A program made the position numbers and the translations under genes. Positions 17,032-20,055 of a stretch of 20,055 nucleotides of DNA are shown one piece after another; within the stretch, counting starts at the first letter, position 1; each line of letters starts with the position of its first letter. Location: positions 1-20,055 of the forward strand of contig RCNN01000273.1 of assembly GCA_003667245.1 (NCBI GenBank), given 5' to 3'. The notes beneath the pieces were generated by a model. The model was not told the DNA's origin and made no database searches. It saw only the letters and a list, made by a program, of their open reading frames with translations. Source of the DNA: Heterostelium multicystogenum (taxonomy: Eukaryota; Evosea; Eumycetozoa; Acytosteliales; Acytosteliaceae).

Positions 17032-17961
17032 GTGAGCCTGTATGCCCCGCCTCGTGATTTGCCCACTCGCGTCTTCAGCACATTGCCGCAGGTTTTCTGC
17101 AAGGACGGAGACTCCGAGTGGGTGCACGCCAACAAACCCGGCCAGCGAGTGAAAAGCTTCCTCGAAGGACCGTCCTTCGATGTGCAGGGCAATCTCTATG
17201 TCACGGACATTCCCTACGGCCGGATCTTTCGCATCGACCCGCACGGCAACTGGACCCTGGTGGTGCAATACGACGGCTGGCCCAACGGCCTGAAGATCCA
17301 TCGCGACGGGCGTATTTTCATTGCCGACTACAAGCACGGCATCCTGACCCTGGACCCTGCCAGTGGCGTCATCACACCGTTTCTGACTCACCACCGCAGC
17401 GAAGGCTTCAAGGGTGTGAACGACCTGTTCTTCGACGCTGGCGGCAAGCTCTACTTCACCGACCAGGGGCAGACCGGCCAACAGGATCCCACCGGTCGTG
17501 TATTCGCCTACGACCTGGAAAATCAGACGCTCACCTGCCTGATCAACAACGGCCCGAGCCCCAACGGCCTGGTCATGGACCTGGCGCAAAACGCGCTGTT
17601 CGTCGCCATGACCCGGGGCAACGCGGTGTGGGCGCCTGCCGATCCAGCGCGACGGCGGCACAAGCAAAGTCGGGATCTTCACCGCACTGGCGGGCGGCGT
17701 GAGTGGCGCCGACGGCATGGCCCTCGACGCGCTCGGCAACCTCTACGTGTGCGATGCCGGCAATGCCTGCGTCTGGGTATTCGATCCCCACGCCGTACCG
17801 CTCTATCGCATCCCGCAGCTGCACCGAGGGGCCGCACCCTGACCAACCTGGCGTTCGGCGGCGAGGGCAACCGGCAACTGTTCATCACCGACTCATCGAC
17901 CGGCTCGATCCTGGTCGCCGACCTGGAGCACGCCGGCCAACCGATGTTTTCCCACCGCTGA
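17032..17961 (+). CDS. SMP-30/gluconolactonase-family lactonase, frameshifted
   Basis: This is a six-bladed beta-propeller enzyme of about 310 residues; family members hydrolyse sugar-acid or other lactones using one divalent metal. GTG 17032 is chosen because GTAGGAG lies eight bases upstream; an in-frame ATG at 16972 lacks a site. The metal ligands are visible as Glu45 in LEGPSFDVQGNLYVTD, Asn in GFKGVNDLFFD and Asp in GVSGADGMALDALGNLYV. Other blades read GWPNGLKIHRDGRIFIADY and SPNGLVMDLAQNALFVAMTR. The tail is RTLTNLAFGGEG then LFITDSSTGSILVADLEHAG. Three one-base insertions (near 17632, 17812, 17830) split it. It has no signal peptide. In this cluster it could open a lactone form of the imported acid; that is inference. 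Confidence 0.87.
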   Translation: MSLYAPPRDLPTRVFSTLPQVFCKDGDSEWVHANKPGQRVKSFLEGPSFDVQGNLYVTDIPYGRIFRIDPHGNWTLVVQYDGWPNGLKIHRDGRIFIADYKHGILTLDPASGVITPFLTHHRSEGFKGVNDLFFDAGGKLYFTDQGQTGQQDPTGRVFAYDLENQTLTCLINNGPSPNGLVMDLAQNALFVAMTRGNAVWAPADPARRRHKQSRDLHRTGGRREWRRRHGPRRARQPLRVRCRQCLRLGIRSPRRTALSHPAAAPRGRTLTNLAFGGEGNRQLFITDSSTGSILVADLEHAGQPMFSHR

Positions 17962-18070
17962 ATCCACCGGCACTGAACGCTGCGCGCAGCACGCAGGGAC
18001 TTCGTTCGCCCTGAAAAAAGCCGGCAGTCACTTGCCTGGCGCCCTATAAGACCAACAAGAAGGCACACCC

Positions 18071-19358
18071 ATGTTGATATTCCTGAGCTACGCCATGATC
18101 GTCTGCTTCATGTACCTGATCATGAGCAAGCGCCTGTCACCGCTGGTGGCGCTGCTGCTGGTACCGATCGTCTTCGGCTGCCTGGCCGGCTTCGCCCCGC
18201 AACTGGGCGGCATGATGTACGACGGCCTGAAGATGCTCGCCCCCACCGGCATCATGCTGACGTTCGCGATCCTGTATTTCTGCCTGATGACCGACGCAGG
18301 ACTGTTCAACCCGCTGATCAAAGTGATCCTGCGCCTGGTCAAGGGCGACCCGCGCAAGATCGTGGTCGGTACCGCCGTACTTGGCCTGTGTGTAGGCCTG
18401 GATGGCGACGGCGCCACCACTTACATCATTGCGACCGCTGCGTTTTTGCCGCTGTACCGGCTGACCGGCATCCGCCTGCAAGTCATGGCCACCGTGCTGC
18501 TGATGTCGATTGGCGTGATGAATATCCTGCCGTGGGGTGGGCCGTTTTCCCGGGCGGCCAGTGCGATGCATGTGGACATCACCGAGCTGTTCGTGAGCAT
18601 GGTACCGATCATGCTGGCCGGTGCAGTGTGGGTGTTGTTCGCCGCCTGGTGGCTGGGGCGCATGGAGTTCCGCCGCCTGGGCAAAGTGAGCATCAGCGAG
18701 GAAGAAGTGCTCAAGGGCTATGCGCACATCCGCCTGGGCGATCCGCGCTTTCTGTTCAACGTGGTGCTGACCATCGCCCTGATCACCTGCATGATGATCA
18801 GCCTGATGCCCTTGCCGATCCTGTTCATGATCGCCTTCGGCCTGGCCTGCCTGGTCAACTTCCCGTCCATCAAGCAGCAAAAGGAAGTCATCGCGCGGCA
18901 TGCCGACAACGTGATGGCGGTGACCTTGCTGATCTTTGCCGCGGGGATTTTTGTCGGGATCATGGGCGGCACCGGCATGGTCAAGGCGATCTCCGACAAC
19001 CTGAATCGCGCTGCTGCCGCAACAGTCCGGGCCTTACCTGTCGGTGATCACCGCGCTGCTGAGCATGCCGTTCACCTATGTGCTGTCCAACGATGCATTC
19101 TATTTCGGCGTACTGCCCATCTGGGCACAGACCGCTGCCCACTACGGAATTGATGCGAAGGAAATGGCGATTGCCTCGCTGATCGGTCAGCCGGTGCACT
19201 TGCTCAGCCCGTTGGTGGCCTCGACGTACCTGCTGTGCGGCCTGCTGGACATCGACTACGGCGACAACCAGCGCGTCTCGCTGAAATGGACCGTGGGCAC
19301 GGTGATGGTGATGTTGCTGGCGGCGATTGCGATAGGTGCAATCACCGTCATCAACTGA
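18071..19358 (+). CDS. CitMHS-family citrate-type transporter, frameshifted near 19010
   Basis: This is a polytopic symporter of about 429 residues in the CitMHS family, whose members import citrate as metal complexes. Segments include MLIFLSYAMIVCFMYLIMSK, LVALLLVPIVFGCLAGF, the conserved VGLDGDGATTYIIATAAFLP, SIGVMNILPWGGPFSRA, LMPLPILFMIAFGLACLVNF and LLIFAAGIFVGIMGGTGMV. After an indel near 19010 the adjacent frame reads LLPQQSGPYLSVITALLSMP, FTYVLSNDAFYFGVLPIWAQ and LIGQPVHLLSPLVASTYLLC, and ends AIAIGAITVIN with TGA at 19356-19358. AAGAAGG precedes the ATG. It starts 109 bases after the lactonase and probably shares its transcript. A second, unrelated importer for one pathway is notable and may signal a metal-chelating tricarboxylate-like or citramalate-like substrate. 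Confidence 0.88.
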
Positions 19359-19362
19359 GGAA

Positions 19363-19386
19363 CGACTGTCGCGGGCGGGACAGTCG
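19363..19386 (+). terminator. Hairpin terminator after the CitMHS gene
   Basis: CGACTGTC (19363-19370) pairs perfectly with GACAGTCG (19379-19386) around an eight-base G-rich loop, five bases after the transporter stop. The tail CCTTTGCC is short of T residues, so it may be a weak or processing-type end. Confidence 0.65.
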
Positions 19387-19671
19387 CCTTTGCCGCCCGA
19401 CGCGCTGGGCGCATGCCCTGGCCGCCGAGGCGATGTTTTGAAACGTTGAAGGCTCGCCAGGGTATTTGAACAAGGCCACACAGCCCTATTAAATCAAGGC
19501 GAACACCCACCCGTGACAACTTCCCTCCTGAAAGAATCAGGCGAGTGTCAGGTGCTTTGTCGGTGATCTCCACCAAGCAGCCACTCACGGGGACCGCCTG
19601 GCTGATTTGAAAGGTTGCGCTACCGGCAGGGATAAAACTGGCCACGTTGGCGCAGCTGCGAAATCAGACAT
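19387..19671 (-). other. Possible small coupled gene (19489-19671) in an otherwise gene-free stretch
   Basis: Immediately after the AraC-type gene, TGATG joins its stop (19673-19671) to an ATG at 19671. That frame reads MSDFAAAPTWPVLSLP and then meets a stop. The next frame continues AGSATFQISQAVPVSGCLVE, ITDKAPDTRLILSGGKLSR, and returning to the first frame gives WVFALI and TAA at 19491-19489. Two opposite indels would therefore make a 60-residue protein. No family is recognised and there is no start signal beyond coupling. The part from 19387 to 19488 shows nothing I can assign. Confidence 0.3.
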
Positions 19672-20055
19672 CACTGCGCACTCGTCGCCTGCCGATACTG
19701 GCGCGGCGTAAACCCGGTCAACGCCTTGAACTGCCGGGTAAACGCACTGTGGTCGGTATACCCGCACTGCAACGCCACCTCAGTGATCGGCAGCTCGGTA
19801 TGCAGCAGCCGGTGCGCATGTTCCAGGCGGACCTTCTGGATCATCTGGCGCGGTGTCAGGTGGAACACGCGCTTGCAGTAGCGCTCCAGCTGCGCCACGG
19901 AAATCCCGGCGATCCGCGTCAGTTCACCCAACGTGACCCGCCGATTGAAAATGCGCCCGGATGTGCTCGTCCACCGCCGCCAGCCGTTGATAGGCCGGGT
20001 GGGTTTCGCTGGCGGTTTGCAGGTCGACCGGAGATGCCCGCCAGGCCGATGATTG
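19671..20055 (-). CDS. AraC-family transcriptional regulator, N-terminal part beyond window, one frameshift
   Basis: The C-terminal DNA-binding domain of an AraC/XylS regulator is visible. The first helix-turn-helix reads LGELTRIAGISVAQLERYCK and the second ITEVALQCGYTDHSAFTRQF, followed by the family signature KALTGFTPRQYRQ and a short end TSAQ. Upstream, after an extra base near 19951, the adjacent frame continues HPAYQRLAAVDEHIRAHF into the linker. The N-terminal effector domain is cut by the window edge. Its targets are unknown; the nearest complete operon on the same strand is far away. Confidence 0.85.
   Translation of the reverse strand, partial: NHRPGGHLRSTCKPPAKPTRPINGWRRWTSTSGRIFNRRVTLGELTRIAGISVAQLERYCKRVFHLTPRQMIQKVRLEHAHRLLHTELPITEVALQCGYTDHSAFTRQFKALTGFTPRQYRQATSAQ

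Noticed and set aside
18137..18901. 254-residue minus-strand frame opposite the CitMHS gene
   Set aside because: His/Gln-rich shadow with no start signal or domain.

Overview
The window looks like about 20 kb of chromosome from a fluorescent-group Pseudomonas. The support is familiar Pseudomonas gene content (a periplasmic glutaminase-asparaginase, DUF1654, RsmE, DUF2790 beside a metal-type two-component system), GC-rich third positions and Pseudomonas-style small exported proteins. No rRNA, tRNA, CRISPR array, insertion sequence or phage gene was found.

The main technical feature is a very high density of single-base indels. Most genes longer than about 300 bp are split into pieces lying in two or three frames. 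The protein sequence stays family-like across each break, many breaks fall in short homopolymers, and no stop-generating substitutions stood out. This fits uncorrected sequencing error better than gene decay. I therefore give whole-gene coordinates and note the breaks. Genes that read through intact are DUF1654, rsmE, DUF2790, the IclR regulator and the ACS-family permease.

Layout. Positions 1-1061 hold the 3' part of ansB. Positions 1259-2248 hold a LexA-type box followed by an overlapping DUF1654-endonuclease I pair. Positions 2294-2685 (-) hold a SPOR lipoprotein divergent from rsmE (2935-3144, +). Positions 3251-5310 hold a DUF2214 membrane protein (-), two small unrecognised genes (+) and a HAD phosphatase (-). 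Positions 5554-9206 (+) hold a small exported repeat protein, an exported alpha/beta hydrolase, a DUF2790 protein and a CusR/CusS-type two-component pair. Two matched CusR-type promoters precede the hydrolase and the DUF2790 gene. Positions 9222-11509 (-) are an operon DUF969-DUF979-pcp. Positions 11847-12272 (-) encode a GNAT acetyltransferase.

Positions 12325-19358 form a catabolic divergon. Leftward run an HMG-CoA-lyase-type enzyme, a class III CoA-transferase, an ACS-family permease and an IclR regulator. Rightward run an SMP-30/gluconolactonase-type protein and a CitMHS-type transporter. The shared 320-bp control region has two opposed promoters with TTGACA -35 elements. Just downstream of each is a copy of the same palindromic operator, in the same orientation relative to transcription. 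The most economical model is uptake, optional lactone opening, CoA activation and retro-aldol cleavage of a branched tertiary hydroxy-dicarboxylate (3-hydroxy-3-methylglutarate, citramalate or a relative). I consider this the best candidate for an undescribed system here. An AraC-family regulator (-) runs off the right edge.
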